A stretch of DNA of 64,000 nucleotides, from the NCBI GenBank assembly GCA_977017575.1, contig CDRNVI010000071.1, positions 248,001 to 312,000 on the forward strand. Reading direction: 5' to 3'. Position numbers and translations under genes: made by a program. Of the stretch, positions 47,066-59,815 are shown piece after piece. This DNA is from Paramoeba atlantica (taxonomy: Eukaryota; Discosea). The notes under the pieces were generated by a model. That model searched no databases, was not told the DNA's origin, and saw only the letters and a list, made by a program, of their open reading frames with translations. Numbering within the stretch: position 1 is the first letter of the stretch; the number at the start of each line of letters is the position of its first letter.

Positions 47066-50000
47066 CTATGCCTTGGGACGTCTTTCCAACCCCCTTTTCA
47101 ATACATTTGTAGTATGCGTGACCTGCACTTTCGATGAACTATCTGTATTGCCTGTTTGCCGGGAGAAATCAGCTACCTCGCCGTCGACTGCCTTGAAGCA
47201 CGTATCGTCTTCTAGACTAGTTTCAGAGTCTTTCAACTTTGCCCGATGAGGAAATTCATCCAGTTGACATAGTACACGTAAATATTCCACGATGCTTTTA
47301 ATCCCGCGCTGCAACAAAGCCCTTAGTTGTGCGATAGGGATCGACATTGTATTAAATGGAGGCTGTTTGGTAAGTTCTTCGAGTGAATATCCATGTAAGC
47401 CTACGCCCAATAATATAGCGGACACGGAGGGACTAAGTACAACTCCAGCTTCAATCCCCTTCTCTGGGTGGTGAAACAATTTTTTGGAAAAGTACAGGCT
47501 GGCTAAGGTGGGAAGCAAGTCACGGATTATGGCAAGATCAACTCGAAGCTGCGTAAAAGAACTCATGCGAGCCATGTCAGTTGAGGACAGACGCTGTGAT
47601 ACTTCTGTCCGTGTTGCCTGCGGTACACCATCCACAGTGACCCTCGACGTCTCCTCATCATATTCCGTCAGGCGCTGCATTGCGCTTTCTAGATGGGTGG
47701 GTGTATCCACTGCTAAAGCCAGAGAGACGTCCAGGGGTAGTCCCCGAAAAACGGAAGAGACGAGCGCAAGATAGCGCTGATGAAACTCCTGTCGAAGATC
47801 ATTAAAAAGAATCCACAGATTCCTGTTTCCCACTGTCTGGACGAGAGGCTGCATCATAAGCAGTGAGTGTTCCGCCGTCATCTCGTTGGTTTGTTGGCGC
47901 AAGTAGTAAGGGGCAAAGCCGCATTTTGTCCAGAACTCAAACAAGGGGGCTGTTACACCATACACTGTCCCTATGTATGCTTGACCGCTCATTTTATGAC
48001 ATTTTGAGTCAAGTTCAACAAAAAGTGCAGCGTTTGAGGCATCAGAAGTTTCAGTCACATCAGAACTGTAATGTGCATCCCCCAAGAAAGAAGTGGATGA
48101 CTTTGAAAACTCGGAGCTGCTGCCACGTAAGTATTCAATCAATAGTGACATGGCTTTGGATCCATACCCGGAGCGTTGAAAGGCACTGTGTGTGGCAATA
48201 CGTACCACTCGTAGGCCACGTAATGCGGCTAACTCTGGTTGAAGAAAATAACTTGCAAGTGTGTAGGGTATCATATCCCCACTAGGCTTAGTGGCCTCGT
48301 CGAGGTGGCGCTGGAGCTTGTCTTGCCCCACCCCGCCTTCCTCACACAGCTGAATGACGCAATAGATGTCGCAGTGCGTGGGTTCGCCGTGCGGGACGGG
48401 ACCCGTGAGTACGAGCAAGTGGTGGGCAGGGGCGTCGCAGAGCAGTTGCAAGTCGTTGGGCTGGTTTCGGTAGTGAGCGCCAACAAGCAGTGACATCACA
48501 CGTTGGAGAAAAATTTCCGCTGTGGGCTCTGAAGAGAAGAGCACGTCCCGGTTTACGTAGTGCAGAGTGCACGAACGCGGATCCGGACTACTTTTCGGGG
48601 TGTACGTCTCCGTCGTGCACTCGAGGCAGAGTAAATTGTACAACCAACGTTCAATGGGATCGTTTAATGCATATCGTATGGGCTCTTTGAGTTCTATTTC
48701 TTGTAGGGTCCTAGACCGATGGGCCCAGGGGTCTCCGATCGCCTCCTTCTTGCGTGGCTCCTGGGTGCTCGTCTGCTTCAACTCCTTTATGAGCTTTAGT
48801 GACAGACTTCGCCCCGTTCCTTCGTATCCGCTAATAGTAGAGGACATCATAACAAGGTAGGGACCAAGTAGCTTCCTTACCATAGGCAAGGGAATTGCCG
48901 CGGCTTCTTCGACTATCACAAGTTCAGCCTGTGATGTCAGAAGCGAGTCTTGGGGAAAAATGTATTGAAGCAGTTGACGGTGATGATTTTTCCCCCGACG
49001 CAACACAACGCGAACAATACAATGTGAAAGCTCAGGAGCCGAACAGTAAAATTTCTCATAGTCGGAATGCTCAACGTAGCCCAGAGCGGTGAGACCTTTC
49101 AGCAAGAACTCGAAAAGGGTCGCAACGTTTTCTGGACTTGGAGAAGTGACAAGCATGTTTGAGTAGCCCAGATGGAAGGCACCGGCGACTGCCATACCAA
49201 GCGCCGCAGACTTTCCGCGCCCTCGCCCCGCGGTCATGGAAAGCGTGACATCGAGTGACTTCTCGGAAAGTACCTTCACTAACGTAAGAAGCGCTTTGGC
49301 CTGGTCCAAAGTCACGGAAAGCTGTGCCAATGGACCGACAAGTGCTTGTGTCTTTAAGGCCTCTTTCATTTCACGAAGCGATTTCTCCGCCGGAGTGAGT
49401 AATCCTCCACCCACTCCCTCAACAGTGGCAACATATCTCATTGATGGATCCAACGATACTGCATCAGTAATTGGAAGAACCTCAAGTCGGTCGTTGACAC
49501 AAATAAAATTCTTACAGTCCGCAAAACTGCGGACAAGTCTCCGGTTAAATCGTGGAATAACTACTGGATGAGACTCGGTGCGGTACTTTGAGTGTACTTC
49601 CATGACCAAAGTGTGGAGTTGGCGCAGTGAAGTCATCGTTCGTAGCATTAACAAAATAAGCCCTCCACCAGCCACGGTCTCGATGGTACGTGCAAGTACA
49701 TTCGGGGTTAAGGCCTCAAAATCCTGCAAGACAAGCATGGGAAAGGTGCACCCTAATATTTTTTGGGACTCCTTGTAGTAACAGTACCGAATAGAAGTTT
49801 GCGCTAGAAACGTCTCAAACGATTCGTGAGTTTCTGTCGTTACCTTTCCCGACGAAATCTCACGCCGACTTTGAGTCAGACGCTTTTTCCGCGACATTCC
49901 ACCAAACGAGAGTTCGTTCTTCATACACCATAGTACAGAAGGATTAGTCTCATTACGAGCCTTGCTCAGCATGTAGTGAAAATTCATTACCTGAGTTTTC

Positions 50001-50167
50001 GACTCGTCTCCTACTAGTGCTACAAGGCAGCGATGTTTATTGTGTACCGCTCGTTCAAGAACGCCTGGGATACGGTCATCGACTTTTACTAATTTCTTTG
50101 TCGGCTCTGACACAGTCTTTACATCTGTCTCGGTATCAGATACCCTACGTTTCCCGCTCCAACGCAT
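47066..50167 (-). CDS. NAT10: NAT10/Kre33 RNA cytidine acetyltransferase
   Basis: 1,033 residues from the Met at 50165-50167 (MRWSGKRRVSD). An upstream in-frame Met at 50260 adds 31 hydrophobic residues untypical of the family and was not used. The enzyme makes N4-acetylcytidine in 18S rRNA and tRNA, using ATP and acetyl-CoA, and is required for small-subunit biogenesis. Landmarks are the Walker A GRGRGKSAALG (about residue 310), IVEEAAAIPLPMVRKLLG (about 415), GYEGTGRSLSLKLIKEL, and the GNAT acetyl-CoA site VVRIATHSAFQRSGYGSKAM (about 650-665). The C-terminal tRNA-binding part follows (PLDVSLALAVDTPTHLESAM; LREFPHRAK-like end). Length matches yeast Kre33 (1,056). Confidence 0.95.
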   Translation of the reverse strand: MRWSGKRRVSDTETDVKTVSEPTKKLVKVDDRIPGVLERAVHNKHRCLVALVGDESKTQVMNFHYMLSKARNETNPSVLWCMKNELSFGGMSRKKRLTQSRREISSGKVTTETHESFETFLAQTSIRYCYYKESQKILGCTFPMLVLQDFEALTPNVLARTIETVAGGGLILLMLRTMTSLRQLHTLVMEVHSKYRTESHPVVIPRFNRRLVRSFADCKNFICVNDRLEVLPITDAVSLDPSMRYVATVEGVGGGLLTPAEKSLREMKEALKTQALVGPLAQLSVTLDQAKALLTLVKVLSEKSLDVTLSMTAGRGRGKSAALGMAVAGAFHLGYSNMLVTSPSPENVATLFEFLLKGLTALGYVEHSDYEKFYCSAPELSHCIVRVVLRRGKNHHRQLLQYIFPQDSLLTSQAELVIVEEAAAIPLPMVRKLLGPYLVMMSSTISGYEGTGRSLSLKLIKELKQTSTQEPRKKEAIGDPWAHRSRTLQEIELKEPIRYALNDPIERWLYNLLCLECTTETYTPKSSPDPRSCTLHYVNRDVLFSSEPTAEIFLQRVMSLLVGAHYRNQPNDLQLLCDAPAHHLLVLTGPVPHGEPTHCDIYCVIQLCEEGGVGQDKLQRHLDEATKPSGDMIPYTLASYFLQPELAALRGLRVVRIATHSAFQRSGYGSKAMSLLIEYLRGSSSEFSKSSTSFLGDAHYSSDVTETSDASNAALFVELDSKCHKMSGQAYIGTVYGVTAPLFEFWTKCGFAPYYLRQQTNEMTAEHSLLMMQPLVQTVGNRNLWILFNDLRQEFHQRYLALVSSVFRGLPLDVSLALAVDTPTHLESAMQRLTEYDEETSRVTVDGVPQATRTEVSQRLSSTDMARMSSFTQLRVDLAIIRDLLPTLASLYFSKKLFHHPEKGIEAGVVLSPSVSAILLGVGLHGYSLEELTKQPPFNTMSIPIAQLRALLQRGIKSIVEYLRVLCQLDEFPHRAKLKDSETSLEDDTCFKAVDGEVADFSRQTGNTDSSSKVQVTHTTNVLKRGLERRPKA

Positions 50168-50708
50168 TTTAGAGAGAAGAAAAAAAAAGAAAAAATCCAA
50201 TACGATGGCGTGCAAGTATATGATAGTGCAACTAAAACATAGTGCAAGTAAATGATACAAGCGCTAACGCATCCAAATGGGCTTCACATAACCAACCGTA
50301 TTCAAATGTATTAGACATTGTCTTAACATAATCATGCGTGTTAGATTATCGTTTTGTATTCATCTCATAAAAAAGAATACAAAAAGAAGCGAATAAGGAA
50401 TACGTCTGCTTCTGACAAGATCATTACATAATTAGACTTGCAATCGATCGTGAACAATTTCTTTAATGAACGTTTTTCATGATCCTTTTAATGAATTTTT
50501 CATTCATCAATAGTCGCGTAACCCAATGAATAAACTCGCATTCACCAAAATACACCACACCATTCTTACATTAAATTTTTATTCATCCAATCAAATAAAC
50601 ACAAACATAAACTTCAATAAATAATAACCACTCAACAAAATCTTACAGAAACACATTTAGGAAAAATAAAGAAAACAAGCAATCCGTTGGAGCAGTCCTG
50701 CCCTTGAA
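50168..50708. other. Spacer between NAT10 and the HSP70 array
   Basis: AT-rich; no gene seen. Similarity to the HSP70 inter-gene spacer begins only at about 50671 (GAAAACAAGCAATCCGTTGG), so this marks the downstream edge of the array. The purine-rich stretch at 50175-50195 is, on the minus strand, a pyrimidine tract just upstream of the NAT10 start and could serve trans-splicing. Confidence 0.5.
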
Positions 50709-52718
50709 TTAGTCTACCTCTTCAACCTTGGGTCCCGAGCTCGCCGGTGGGGCCGGGGCGGCTCCCCCGGCACCTGGGAATCCCTCCGGCATTCCTCCAG
50801 GAAATCCCCCGGGCATCCCACCGGGAAACCCTCCCGGGGCTGCACCCTCCGCCCCTGGGGCGCCTCCACCCTGCTGGTACATCTTGGTCATGATGGGTGT
50901 GCATTTCTGCTCCAGCTCCTTCTGCCGCCCTTCGTACTCCTCCTTGCTCGCCTCCTGACTGGACTCAAGCCACTTGATGGTTTCCTCCACGGCATCGAGA
51001 AGGGTCTGCTTGTCGCCCGCGTCCAGCTTTCCCCCCACATTGGGGTCATTCGCGGTGTTCTTCATGCTGTACGCGTAGTTCTCGAGTCCGTTCTTCGCCT
51101 CGATACGCTCACGTTGCTTCCGGTCCTCCTCCTCGAACTTTGCGGACTCGTTCACCATGCGCTCGATCTCCTCCTTGCTGAGACGCCCCTTGTCGTTGGT
51201 GATGGTGATCTGGTTCTTCTTCCCCGTGCCCTTCTCCTCGGCGCTGACGTTCAGGATACCATTGGCATCGATGTCAAACGTGACTTCGATTTGTGGCACC
51301 CCGCGCGGCGCGGGTGGAATTCCCGAGAGATCGAATGTGCCGAGAAGGTGGCAGTCGCGTGTCATCGCGCGCTCACCCTCGAACACCTGGATATGCACCC
51401 CCGGTTGGTTGTCGCTGTACGTGGAGAAGGTCTGGCTCTTCTTGGTCGGGATCGTCGTGTTGCGCTTGATCAGGGACGTCATGACACCCCCGGCGGTTTC
51501 GATACCCAACGTCAGCGGGGCGACATCCAGGAGAAGAAGTCCCTCCGTCTGCTTACTCTTCCCGCCGGTGAGGATGTAGGCTTGCACCGCGGCACCGTAC
51601 GCCACAGCCTCGTCCGGGTTAATACTCTTGTTGAGTTCCTTTCCGCCAAAGAAGTCGGAGACGAGCTGCTGCACCTTGGGAATACGAGTCGAACCACCGA
51701 CCAGAACCACGTCGTGCACCGTGCGCTTGTCGATCTTCGCATCCGTCAGGACTTGTTCCACCGGCTTGAGTGTGGAGCGGAAGAGGTCCGCGCAAAGCTC
51801 CTCGAATCGCGCACGGGTGATGCTCGTGTAGAAGTCAATCCCCTCAAAAAGAGAGTCAATCTCCACGGAACTCTGAGCCGCGGAAGACAGAGTACGCTTG
51901 GCTCGCTCGCACGCGGTGCGAAGACGGCGTAGTGCTCGCTGGTTCTGCGACAGATCCTTCTTGTGCTTTCGCTTAAATTCCTCGACAAAGTGGTTCACGA
52001 GACGGTTGTCAAAGTCCTCACCACCGAGATGGGTGTCTCCCGCCGTGGCCTTGACCTCGAAGATTCCACCATCGATGGTGAGCAGAGTGACGTCAAAGGT
52101 GCCGCCTCCGAGATCAAAGATGAGTACGTTCCGTTCTTGTTGGTCCGAGATCTTATCCAGGCCGTACGCAATCGCCGCCGCCGTGGGCTCGTTGATGATT
52201 CGAAGCACTTCCAGTCCGGCAATCGAGCCCGCGTCCTTCGTGGCCTGTCGTTGGGAGTCGTTGAAGTACGCCGGGACGGTGACCACCGCCTTCTTGACCT
52301 CCTTACCGAGATATGCCTCCGCAATCTCCTTCATCTTAATCAACACCATGGAGCTAATCTCCTCCGGCGTGAAGGTCTTTGCCTCGCTCTTGTACTGGAC
52401 CTCCATCACGGGCTTCTCGTCCCCCTGGGAACGTACCTTAAAGGGCCAGTGCTTCATGTCGCTCTGAACAACGGAGTCGGAGATCTTACGCCCGATTAAC
52501 CGCTTCGCATCAAACACACTGTTGGTCGGATTCATCGCTACCTGGTTCTTCGCGGCATCCCCAATCAGACGTTCAGTGTCCGTGAAGGCCACGTAGGACG
52601 GAGTCGTGTAGTTCCCCTGGTCATTCGCAATGATTACCACACGCTCGTTCTGCCACACCCCAACACAGGAGTAGGTGGTCCCGAGATCGATACCAATAGC
52701 TCCTTCGTACGTCATCAA
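50709..52718 (-). CDS. HSP70: Cytosolic HSP70, array copy 1 (last in transcription order)
   Basis: 669 residues: an ATP-driven chaperone that binds unfolded segments with J-proteins and nucleotide exchange factors. N-terminal ATPase signatures are [31 protein letters not shown] and [17 protein letters not shown]. The substrate domain starts near [18 protein letters not shown]. The C-terminus has four [12 protein letters not shown] repeats and ends GPKVEEVD, the cytosolic signature that binds TPR co-chaperones. Variants in this copy are Ala in [16 protein letters not shown] in the tail codons and TCCTGCCC after the stop. It is far richer in GC (about 57%) than most neighbours, as expected for a highly expressed gene. 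Confidence 0.98.
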   Translation of the reverse strand: MMTYEGAIGIDLGTTYSCVGVWQNERVVIIANDQGNYTTPSYVAFTDTERLIGDAAKNQVAMNPTNSVFDAKRLIGRKISDSVVQSDMKHWPFKVRSQGDEKPVMEVQYKSEAKTFTPEEISSMVLIKMKEIAEAYLGKEVKKAVVTVPAYFNDSQRQATKDAGSIAGLEVLRIINEPTAAAIAYGLDKISDQQERNVLIFDLGGGTFDVTLLTIDGGIFEVKATAGDTHLGGEDFDNRLVNHFVEEFKRKHKKDLSQNQRALRRLRTACERAKRTLSSAAQSSVEIDSLFEGIDFYTSITRARFEELCADLFRSTLKPVEQVLTDAKIDKRTVHDVVLVGGSTRIPKVQQLVSDFFGGKELNKSINPDEAVAYGAAVQAYILTGGKSKQTEGLLLLDVAPLTLGIETAGGVMTSLIKRNTTIPTKKSQTFSTYSDNQPGVHIQVFEGERAMTRDCHLLGTFDLSGIPPAPRGVPQIEVTFDIDANGILNVSAEEKGTGKKNQITITNDKGRLSKEEIERMVNESAKFEEEDRKQRERIEAKNGLENYAYSMKNTANDPNVGGKLDAGDKQTLLDAVEETIKWLESSQEASKEEYEGRQKELEQKCTPIMTKMYQQGGGAPGAEGAAPGGFPGGMPGGFPGGMPEGFPGAGGAAPAPPASSGPKVEEVD

Positions 52719-53073
52719 GTTAATAATAAAATGGAGAGATATGCAAAAGCAATGAAGCTATAGAATTAACTACATTTGAATTCAAGTTCCAACTAACAGA
52801 CGTAATAATGCCGTGATATTGGGCGCGTAGAGGTCTTTTTTAAAGAACATATTGAAGCCAAAGCGGTAAAAAACACGACGCACTCATTTGCTCCAAAGTT
52901 GTTAGAACCAAAGTACGCTAAACAAGGTCAAACTAAATTATTTTACCCCAATTTTCCGAATTACGCACAAATAATTGCGTGGTTTACATTGTTAAATAAT
53001 TTATTTGTCAAATATGTGATCCGAAAAGAAAAAAGGAAAACAAGCAATCCGTTGGAGCAGTCCTGCCCTTGAA
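52719..53073 (-). promoter_or_regulatory. HSP70 spacer with candidate trans-splice and poly(A) signals
   Basis: On the minus strand a pyrimidine tract (TTTTCCTTTTTTCTTTTC) lies about 35-60 nt after the stop of the upstream gene. The first AG after it (in TAATTTAGTTTGACC) is a candidate spliced-leader acceptor, giving a 5' leader of about 190 nt for the next gene. No canonical promoter is visible. The spacer is almost identical in all units (55084-55439, 57450-57805, 59816-60170, 62181-62535). The splice-site assignment is inference. Confidence 0.4.
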
Positions 53074-55083
53074 TTAGTCTACCTCTTCAACCTTGGGTCC
53101 CGAGCTCGCCGGTGGGGCTGGGGCGGCTCCCCCGGCACCTGGGAATCCCTCCGGCATTCCTCCAGGAAATCCCCCGGGCATCCCACCGGGAAACCCTCCC
53201 GGGGCTGCACCCTCCGCCCCTGGGGCGCCTCCACCCTGCTGGTACATCTTGGTCATGATGGGTGTGCATTTCTGCTCCAGCTCCTTCTGCCGCCCTTCGT
53301 ACTCCTCCTTGCTCGCCTCCTGACTGGACTCAAGCCACTTGATGGTTTCCTCCACGGCATCGAGAAGGGTCTGCTTGTCGCCCTCGTCCAGCTTTCCCCC
53401 CACATTGGGGTCATTCGCGGTGTTCTTCATGCTGTACGCGTAGTTCTCGAGTCCGTTCTTCGCCTCGATACGCTCACGTTGCTTCCGGTCCTCCTCCTCG
53501 AACTTTGCGGACTCGTTCACCATGCGCTCGATCTCCTCCTTGCTGAGACGCCCCTTGTCGTTGGTGATGGTGATCTGGTTCTTCTTCCCCGTGCCCTTCT
53601 CCTCGGCGCTGACGTTCAGGATACCATTGGCATCGATGTCAAACGTGACTTCGATTTGTGGCACCCCGCGCGGCGCGGGTGGAATTCCCGAGAGATCGAA
53701 TGTGCCGAGAAGGTGGCAGTCGCGTGTCATCGCGCGCTCACCCTCGAACACCTGGATATGCACCCCCGGTTGGTTGTCGCTGTACGTGGAGAAGGTCTGG
53801 CTCTTCTTGGTCGGGATCGTCGTGTTGCGCTTGATCAGGGACGTCATGACACCCCCGGCGGTTTCGATACCCAACGTCAGCGGGGCGACATCCAGGAGAA
53901 GAAGTCCCTCCGTCTGCTTACTCTTCCCGCCGGTGAGGATGTAGGCTTGCACCGCGGCACCGTACGCCACAGCCTCGTCCGGGTTAATACTCTTGTTGAG
54001 TTCCTTTCCGCCAAAGAAGTCGGAGACGAGCTGCTGCACCTTGGGAATACGAGTCGAACCACCGACCAGAACCACGTCGTGCACCGTGCGCTTGTCGATC
54101 TTCGCATCCGTCAGGACTTGTTCCACCGGCTTGAGTGTGGAGCGGAAGAGGTCCGCGCAAAGCTCCTCGAATCGCGCACGGGTGATGCTCGTGTAGAAGT
54201 CAATCCCCTCAAAAAGAGAGTCAATCTCCACGGAACTCTGAGCCGCGGAAGACAGAGTACGCTTGGCTCGCTCGCACGCGGTGCGAAGACGGCGTAGTGC
54301 TCGCTGGTTCTGCGACAGATCCTTCTTGTGCTTTCGCTTAAATTCCTCGACAAAGTGGTTCACGAGACGGTTGTCAAAGTCCTCACCACCGAGATGGGTG
54401 TCTCCCGCCGTGGCCTTGACCTCGAAGATTCCACCATCGATGGTGAGCAGAGTGACGTCAAAGGTGCCGCCTCCGAGATCAAAGATGAGTACGTTCCGTT
54501 CTTGTTGGTCCGAGATCTTATCCAGGCCGTACGCAATCGCCGCCGCCGTGGGCTCGTTGATGATTCGAAGCACTTCCAGTCCGGCAATCGAGCCCGCGTC
54601 CTTCGTGGCCTGTCGTTGGGAGTCGTTGAAGTACGCCGGGACGGTGACCACCGCCTTCTTGACCTCCTTACCGAGATATGCCTCCGCAATCTCCTTCATC
54701 TTAATCAACACCATGGAGCTAATCTCCTCCGGCGTGAAGGTCTTTGCCTCGCTCTTGTACTGGACCTCCATCACGGGCTTCTCGTCCCCCTGGGAACGTA
54801 CCTTAAAGGGCCAGTGCTTCATGTCGCTCTGAACAACGGAGTCGGAGATCTTACGCCCGATTAACCGCTTCGCATCAAACACACTGTTGGTCGGATTCAT
54901 CGCTACCTGGTTCTTCGCGGCATCCCCAATCAGACGTTCAGTGTCCGTGAAGGCCACGTAGGACGGAGTCGTGTAGTTCCCCTGGTCATTCGCAATGATT
55001 ACCACACGCTCGTTCTGCCACACCCCAACACAGGAGTAGGTGGTCCCGAGATCGATACCAATAGCTCCTTCGTACGTCATCAA
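53074..55083 (-). CDS. HSP70: Cytosolic HSP70, array copy 2
   Basis: 669 residues, differing from copy 1 by one residue: Glu instead of Ala in [10 protein letters not shown] (helical lid region). It also has the silent change GGGGCT in the Ala/Pro-rich tail. Both changes are shared only with copy 6. All ATPase motifs and the EEVD end are intact. Confidence 0.98.
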   Translation of the reverse strand: MMTYEGAIGIDLGTTYSCVGVWQNERVVIIANDQGNYTTPSYVAFTDTERLIGDAAKNQVAMNPTNSVFDAKRLIGRKISDSVVQSDMKHWPFKVRSQGDEKPVMEVQYKSEAKTFTPEEISSMVLIKMKEIAEAYLGKEVKKAVVTVPAYFNDSQRQATKDAGSIAGLEVLRIINEPTAAAIAYGLDKISDQQERNVLIFDLGGGTFDVTLLTIDGGIFEVKATAGDTHLGGEDFDNRLVNHFVEEFKRKHKKDLSQNQRALRRLRTACERAKRTLSSAAQSSVEIDSLFEGIDFYTSITRARFEELCADLFRSTLKPVEQVLTDAKIDKRTVHDVVLVGGSTRIPKVQQLVSDFFGGKELNKSINPDEAVAYGAAVQAYILTGGKSKQTEGLLLLDVAPLTLGIETAGGVMTSLIKRNTTIPTKKSQTFSTYSDNQPGVHIQVFEGERAMTRDCHLLGTFDLSGIPPAPRGVPQIEVTFDIDANGILNVSAEEKGTGKKNQITITNDKGRLSKEEIERMVNESAKFEEEDRKQRERIEAKNGLENYAYSMKNTANDPNVGGKLDEGDKQTLLDAVEETIKWLESSQEASKEEYEGRQKELEQKCTPIMTKMYQQGGGAPGAEGAAPGGFPGGMPGGFPGGMPEGFPGAGGAAPAPPASSGPKVEEVD

Positions 55084-55439
55084 GTTAATAATAAAATGGA
55101 GAGATATGCAAAAGCAATGAAGCTATAGAATTAACTACATTTGAATTCAAGTTCCAACTAACAGACGTAATAATGCCGTGATATTGGGCGCGTAGAGGTC
55201 TTTTTTAAAGAACATATTGAAGCCAAAGCGGTAAAAAACACGACGCACTCATTTGCTCCAAAGTTGTTAGAACCAAAGTACGCTAAACAAGGTCAAACTA
55301 AATTATTTTACCCCAATTTTCCGAATTACGCACAAATAATTGCGTGGTTTACATTGTTAAATAATTTATTTGTCAAATATGTGATCCGAAAAGAAAAAAG
55401 GAAAACAAGCAATCCGTTGGAGCAGTCCTAACCCTTGAA

Positions 55440-57449
55440 TTAGTCTACCTCTTCAACCTTGGGTCCCGAGCTCGCCGGTGGGGCCGGGGCGGCTCCCCCG
55501 GCACCTGGGAATCCCTCCGGCATTCCTCCAGGAAATCCCCCGGGCATCCCACCGGGAAACCCTCCCGGGGCTGCACCCTCCGCCCCTGGGGCGCCTCCAC
55601 CCTGCTGGTACATCTTGGTCATGATGGGTGTGCATTTCTGCTCCAGCTCCTTCTGCCGCCCTTCGTACTCCTCCTTGCTCGCCTCCTGACTGGACTCAAG
55701 CCACTTGATGGTTTCCTCCACGGCATCGAGAAGGGTCTGCTTGTCGCCCGCGTCCAGCTTTCCCCCCACATTGGGGTCATTCGCGGTGTTCTTCATGCTG
55801 TACGCGTAGTTCTCGAGTCCGTTCTTCGCCTCGATACGCTCACGTTGCTTCCGGTCCTCCTCCTCGAACTTTGCGGACTCGTTCACCATGCGCTCGATCT
55901 CCTCCTTGCTGAGACGCCCCTTGTCGTTGGTGATGGTGATCTGGTTCTTCTTCCCCGTGCCCTTCTCCTCGGCGCTGACGTTCAGGATACCATTGGCATC
56001 GATGTCAAACGTGACTTCGATTTGTGGCACCCCGCGCGGCGCGGGTGGAATTCCCGAGAGATCGAATGTGCCGAGAAGGTGGCAGTCGCGTGTCATCGCG
56101 CGCTCACCCTCGAACACCTGGATATGCACCCCCGGTTGGTTGTCGCTGTACGTGGAGAAGGTCTGGCTCTTCTTGGTCGGGATCGTCGTGTTGCGCTTGA
56201 TCAGGGACGTCATGACACCCCCGGCGGTTTCGATACCCAACGTCAGCGGGGCGACATCCAGGAGAAGAAGTCCCTCCGTCTGCTTACTCTTCCCGCCGGT
56301 GAGGATGTAGGCTTGCACCGCGGCACCGTACGCCACAGCCTCGTCCGGGTTAATACTCTTGTTGAGTTCCTTTCCGCCAAAGAAGTCGGAGACGAGCTGC
56401 TGCACCTTGGGAATACGAGTCGAACCACCGACCAGAACCACGTCGTGCACCGTGCGCTTGTCGATCTTCGCATCCGTCAGGACTTGTTCCACCGGCTTGA
56501 GTGTGGAGCGGAAGAGGTCCGCGCAAAGCTCCTCGAATCGCGCACGGGTGATGCTCGTGTAGAAGTCAATCCCCTCAAAAAGAGAGTCAATCTCCACGGA
56601 ACTCTGAGCCGCGGAAGACAGAGTACGCTTGGCTCGCTCGCACGCGGTGCGAAGACGGCGTAGTGCTCGCTGGTTCTGCGACAGATCCTTCTTGTGCTTT
56701 CGCTTAAATTCCTCGACAAAGTGGTTCACGAGACGGTTGTCAAAGTCCTCACCACCGAGATGGGTGTCTCCCGCCGTGGCCTTGACCTCGAAGATTCCAC
56801 CATCGATGGTGAGCAGAGTGACGTCAAAGGTGCCGCCTCCGAGATCAAAGATGAGTACGTTCCGTTCTTGTTGGTCCGAGATCTTATCCAGGCCGTACGC
56901 AATCGCCGCCGCCGTGGGCTCGTTGATGATTCGAAGCACTTCCAGTCCGGCAATCGAGCCCGCGTCCTTCGTGGCCTGTCGTTGGGAGTCGTTGAAGTAC
57001 GCCGGGACGGTGACCACCGCCTTCTTGACCTCCTTACCGAGATATGCCTCCGCAATCTCCTTCATCTTAATCAACACCATGGAGCTAATCTCCTCCGGCG
57101 TGAAGGTCTTTGCCTCGCTCTTGTACTGGACCTCCATCACGGGCTTCTCGTCCCCCTGGGAACGTACCTTAAAGGGCCAGTGCTTCATGTCGCTCTGAAC
57201 AACGGAGTCGGAGATCTTACGCCCGATTAACCGCTTCGCATCAAACACACTGTTGGTCGGATTCATCGCTACCTGGTTCTTCGCGGCATCCCCAATCAGA
57301 CGTTCAGTGTCCGTGAAGGCCACGTAGGACGGAGTCGTGTAGTTCCCCTGGTCATTCGCAATGATTACCACACGCTCGTTCTGCCACACCCCAACACAGG
57401 AGTAGGTGGTCCCGAGATCGATACCAATAGCTCCTTCGTACGTCATCAA
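55440..57449 (-). CDS. HSP70: Cytosolic HSP70, array copy 3
   Basis: 669 residues, identical to copy 1 in protein. The 3' flank carries TCCTAACCC (one base longer) instead of TCCTGCCC, shared only with copy 4. The spacer upstream of this gene has a private C-to-T change (GAAGCTAAAGCGG near 57589). Confidence 0.98.
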   Translation of the reverse strand: MMTYEGAIGIDLGTTYSCVGVWQNERVVIIANDQGNYTTPSYVAFTDTERLIGDAAKNQVAMNPTNSVFDAKRLIGRKISDSVVQSDMKHWPFKVRSQGDEKPVMEVQYKSEAKTFTPEEISSMVLIKMKEIAEAYLGKEVKKAVVTVPAYFNDSQRQATKDAGSIAGLEVLRIINEPTAAAIAYGLDKISDQQERNVLIFDLGGGTFDVTLLTIDGGIFEVKATAGDTHLGGEDFDNRLVNHFVEEFKRKHKKDLSQNQRALRRLRTACERAKRTLSSAAQSSVEIDSLFEGIDFYTSITRARFEELCADLFRSTLKPVEQVLTDAKIDKRTVHDVVLVGGSTRIPKVQQLVSDFFGGKELNKSINPDEAVAYGAAVQAYILTGGKSKQTEGLLLLDVAPLTLGIETAGGVMTSLIKRNTTIPTKKSQTFSTYSDNQPGVHIQVFEGERAMTRDCHLLGTFDLSGIPPAPRGVPQIEVTFDIDANGILNVSAEEKGTGKKNQITITNDKGRLSKEEIERMVNESAKFEEEDRKQRERIEAKNGLENYAYSMKNTANDPNVGGKLDAGDKQTLLDAVEETIKWLESSQEASKEEYEGRQKELEQKCTPIMTKMYQQGGGAPGAEGAAPGGFPGGMPGGFPGGMPEGFPGAGGAAPAPPASSGPKVEEVD

Positions 57450-57805
57450 GTTAATAATAAAATGGAGAGATATGCAAAAGCAATGAAGCTATAGAATTAA
57501 CTACATTTGAATTCAAGTTCCAACTAACAGACGTAATAATGCCGTGATATTGGGCGCGTAGAGGTCTTTTTTAAAGAACATATTGAAGCTAAAGCGGTAA
57601 AAAACACGACGCACTCATTTGCTCCAAAGTTGTTAGAACCAAAGTACGCTAAACAAGGTCAAACTAAATTATTTTACCCCAATTTTCCGAATTACGCACA
57701 AATAATTGCGTGGTTTACATTGTTAAATAATTTATTTGTCAAATATGTGATCCGAAAAGAAAAAAGGAAAACAAGCAATCCGTTGGAGCAGTCCTAACCC
57801 TTGAA

Positions 57806-59815
57806 TTAGTCTACCTCTTCAACCTTGGGTCCCGAGCTCGCCGGTGGGGCCGGGGCGGCTCCCCCGGCACCTGGGAATCCCTCCGGCATTCCTCCAGGAA
57901 ATCCCCCGGGCATCCCACCGGGAAACCCTCCCGGGGCTGCACCCTCCGCCCCTGGGGCGCCTCCACCCTGCTGGTACATCTTGGTCATGATGGGTGTGCA
58001 TTTCTGCTCCAGCTCCTTCTGCCGCCCTTCGTACTCCTCCTTGCTCGCCTCCTGACTGGACTCAAGCCACTTGATGGTTTCCTCCACGGCATCGAGAAGG
58101 GTCTGCTTGTCGCCCGCGTCCAGCTTTCCCCCCACATTGGGGTCATTCGCGGTGTTCTTCATGCTGTACGCGTAGTTCTCGAGTCCGTTCTTCGCCTCGA
58201 TACGCTCACGTTGCTTCCGGTCCTCCTCCTCGAACTTTGCGGACTCGTTCACCATGCGCTCGATCTCCTCCTTGCTGAGACGCCCCTTGTCGTTGGTGAT
58301 GGTGATCTGGTTCTTCTTCCCCGTGCCCTTCTCCTCGGCGCTGACGTTCAGGATACCATTGGCATCGATGTCAAACGTGACTTCGATTTGTGGCACCCCG
58401 CGCGGCGCGGGTGGAATTCCCGAGAGATCGAATGTGCCGAGAAGGTGGCAGTCGCGTGTCATCGCGCGCTCACCCTCGAACACCTGGATATGCACCCCCG
58501 GTTGGTTGTCGCTGTACGTGGAGAAGGTCTGGCTCTTCTTGGTCGGGATCGTCGTGTTGCGCTTGATCAGGGACGTCATGACACCCCCGGCGGTTTCGAT
58601 ACCCAACGTCAGCGGGGCGACATCCAGGAGAAGAAGTCCCTCCGTCTGCTTACTCTTCCCGCCGGTGAGGATGTAGGCTTGCACCGCGGCACCGTACGCC
58701 ACAGCCTCGTCCGGGTTAATACTCTTGTTGAGTTCCTTTCCGCCAAAGAAGTCGGAGACGAGCTGCTGCACCTTGGGAATACGAGTCGAACCACCGACCA
58801 GAACCACGTCGTGCACCGTGCGCTTGTCGATCTTCGCATCCGTCAGGACTTGTTCCACCGGCTTGAGTGTGGAGCGGAAGAGGTCCGCGCAAAGCTCCTC
58901 GAATCGCGCACGGGTGATGCTCGTGTAGAAGTCAATCCCCTCAAAAAGAGAGTCAATCTCCACGGAACTCTGAGCCGCGGAAGACAGAGTACGCTTGGCT
59001 CGCTCGCACGCGGTGCGAAGACGGCGTAGTGCTCGCTGGTTCTGCGACAGATCCTTCTTGTGCTTTCGCTTAAATTCCTCGACAAAGTGGTTCACGAGAC
59101 GGTTGTCAAAGTCCTCACCACCGAGATGGGTGTCTCCCGCCGTGGCCTTGACCTCGAAGATTCCACCATCGATGGTGAGCAGAGTGACGTCAAAGGTGCC
59201 GCCTCCGAGATCAAAGATGAGTACGTTCCGTTCTTGTTGGTCCGAGATCTTATCCAGGCCGTACGCAATCGCCGCCGCCGTGGGCTCGTTGATGATTCGA
59301 AGCACTTCCAGTCCGGCAATCGAGCCCGCGTCCTTCGTGGCCTGTCGTTGGGAGTCGTTGAAGTACGCCGGGACGGTGACCACCGCCTTCTTGACCTCCT
59401 TACCGAGATATGCCTCCGCAATCTCCTTCATCTTAATCAACACCATGGAGCTAATCTCCTCCGGCGTGAAGGTCTTTGCCTCGCTCTTGTACTGGACCTC
59501 CATCACGGGCTTCTCGTCCCCCTGGGAACGTACCTTAAAGGGCCAGTGCTTCATGTCGCTCTGAACAACGGAGTCGGAGATCTTACGCCCGATTAACCGC
59601 TTCGCATCAAACACACTGTTGGTCGGATTCATCGCTACCTGGTTCTTCGCGGCATCCCCAATCAGACGTTCAGTGTCCGTGAAGGCCACGTAGGACGGAG
59701 TCGTGTAGTTCCCCTGGTCATTCGCAATGATTACCACACGCTCGTTCTGCCACACCCCAACACAGGAGTAGGTGGTCCCGAGATCGATACCAATAGCTCC
59801 TTCGTACGTCATCAA
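57806..59815 (-). CDS. HSP70: Cytosolic HSP70, array copy 4
   Basis: 669 residues, identical in protein to copies 1, 3 and 5. It shares the TCCTAACCC 3' flank with copy 3, which suggests that these two units arose by the most recent unequal exchange or conversion. Confidence 0.98.
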   Translation of the reverse strand: MMTYEGAIGIDLGTTYSCVGVWQNERVVIIANDQGNYTTPSYVAFTDTERLIGDAAKNQVAMNPTNSVFDAKRLIGRKISDSVVQSDMKHWPFKVRSQGDEKPVMEVQYKSEAKTFTPEEISSMVLIKMKEIAEAYLGKEVKKAVVTVPAYFNDSQRQATKDAGSIAGLEVLRIINEPTAAAIAYGLDKISDQQERNVLIFDLGGGTFDVTLLTIDGGIFEVKATAGDTHLGGEDFDNRLVNHFVEEFKRKHKKDLSQNQRALRRLRTACERAKRTLSSAAQSSVEIDSLFEGIDFYTSITRARFEELCADLFRSTLKPVEQVLTDAKIDKRTVHDVVLVGGSTRIPKVQQLVSDFFGGKELNKSINPDEAVAYGAAVQAYILTGGKSKQTEGLLLLDVAPLTLGIETAGGVMTSLIKRNTTIPTKKSQTFSTYSDNQPGVHIQVFEGERAMTRDCHLLGTFDLSGIPPAPRGVPQIEVTFDIDANGILNVSAEEKGTGKKNQITITNDKGRLSKEEIERMVNESAKFEEEDRKQRERIEAKNGLENYAYSMKNTANDPNVGGKLDAGDKQTLLDAVEETIKWLESSQEASKEEYEGRQKELEQKCTPIMTKMYQQGGGAPGAEGAAPGGFPGGMPGGFPGGMPEGFPGAGGAAPAPPASSGPKVEEVD

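Noticed and set aside
50168-50260. A 31-residue hydrophobic N-terminal extension of the NAT10 protein
   Set aside because: It is encoded by a T-rich tract that suits a trans-splice pyrimidine tract, the family starts close to MRWSGKRR, and a membrane anchor would not fit a nucleolar enzyme.
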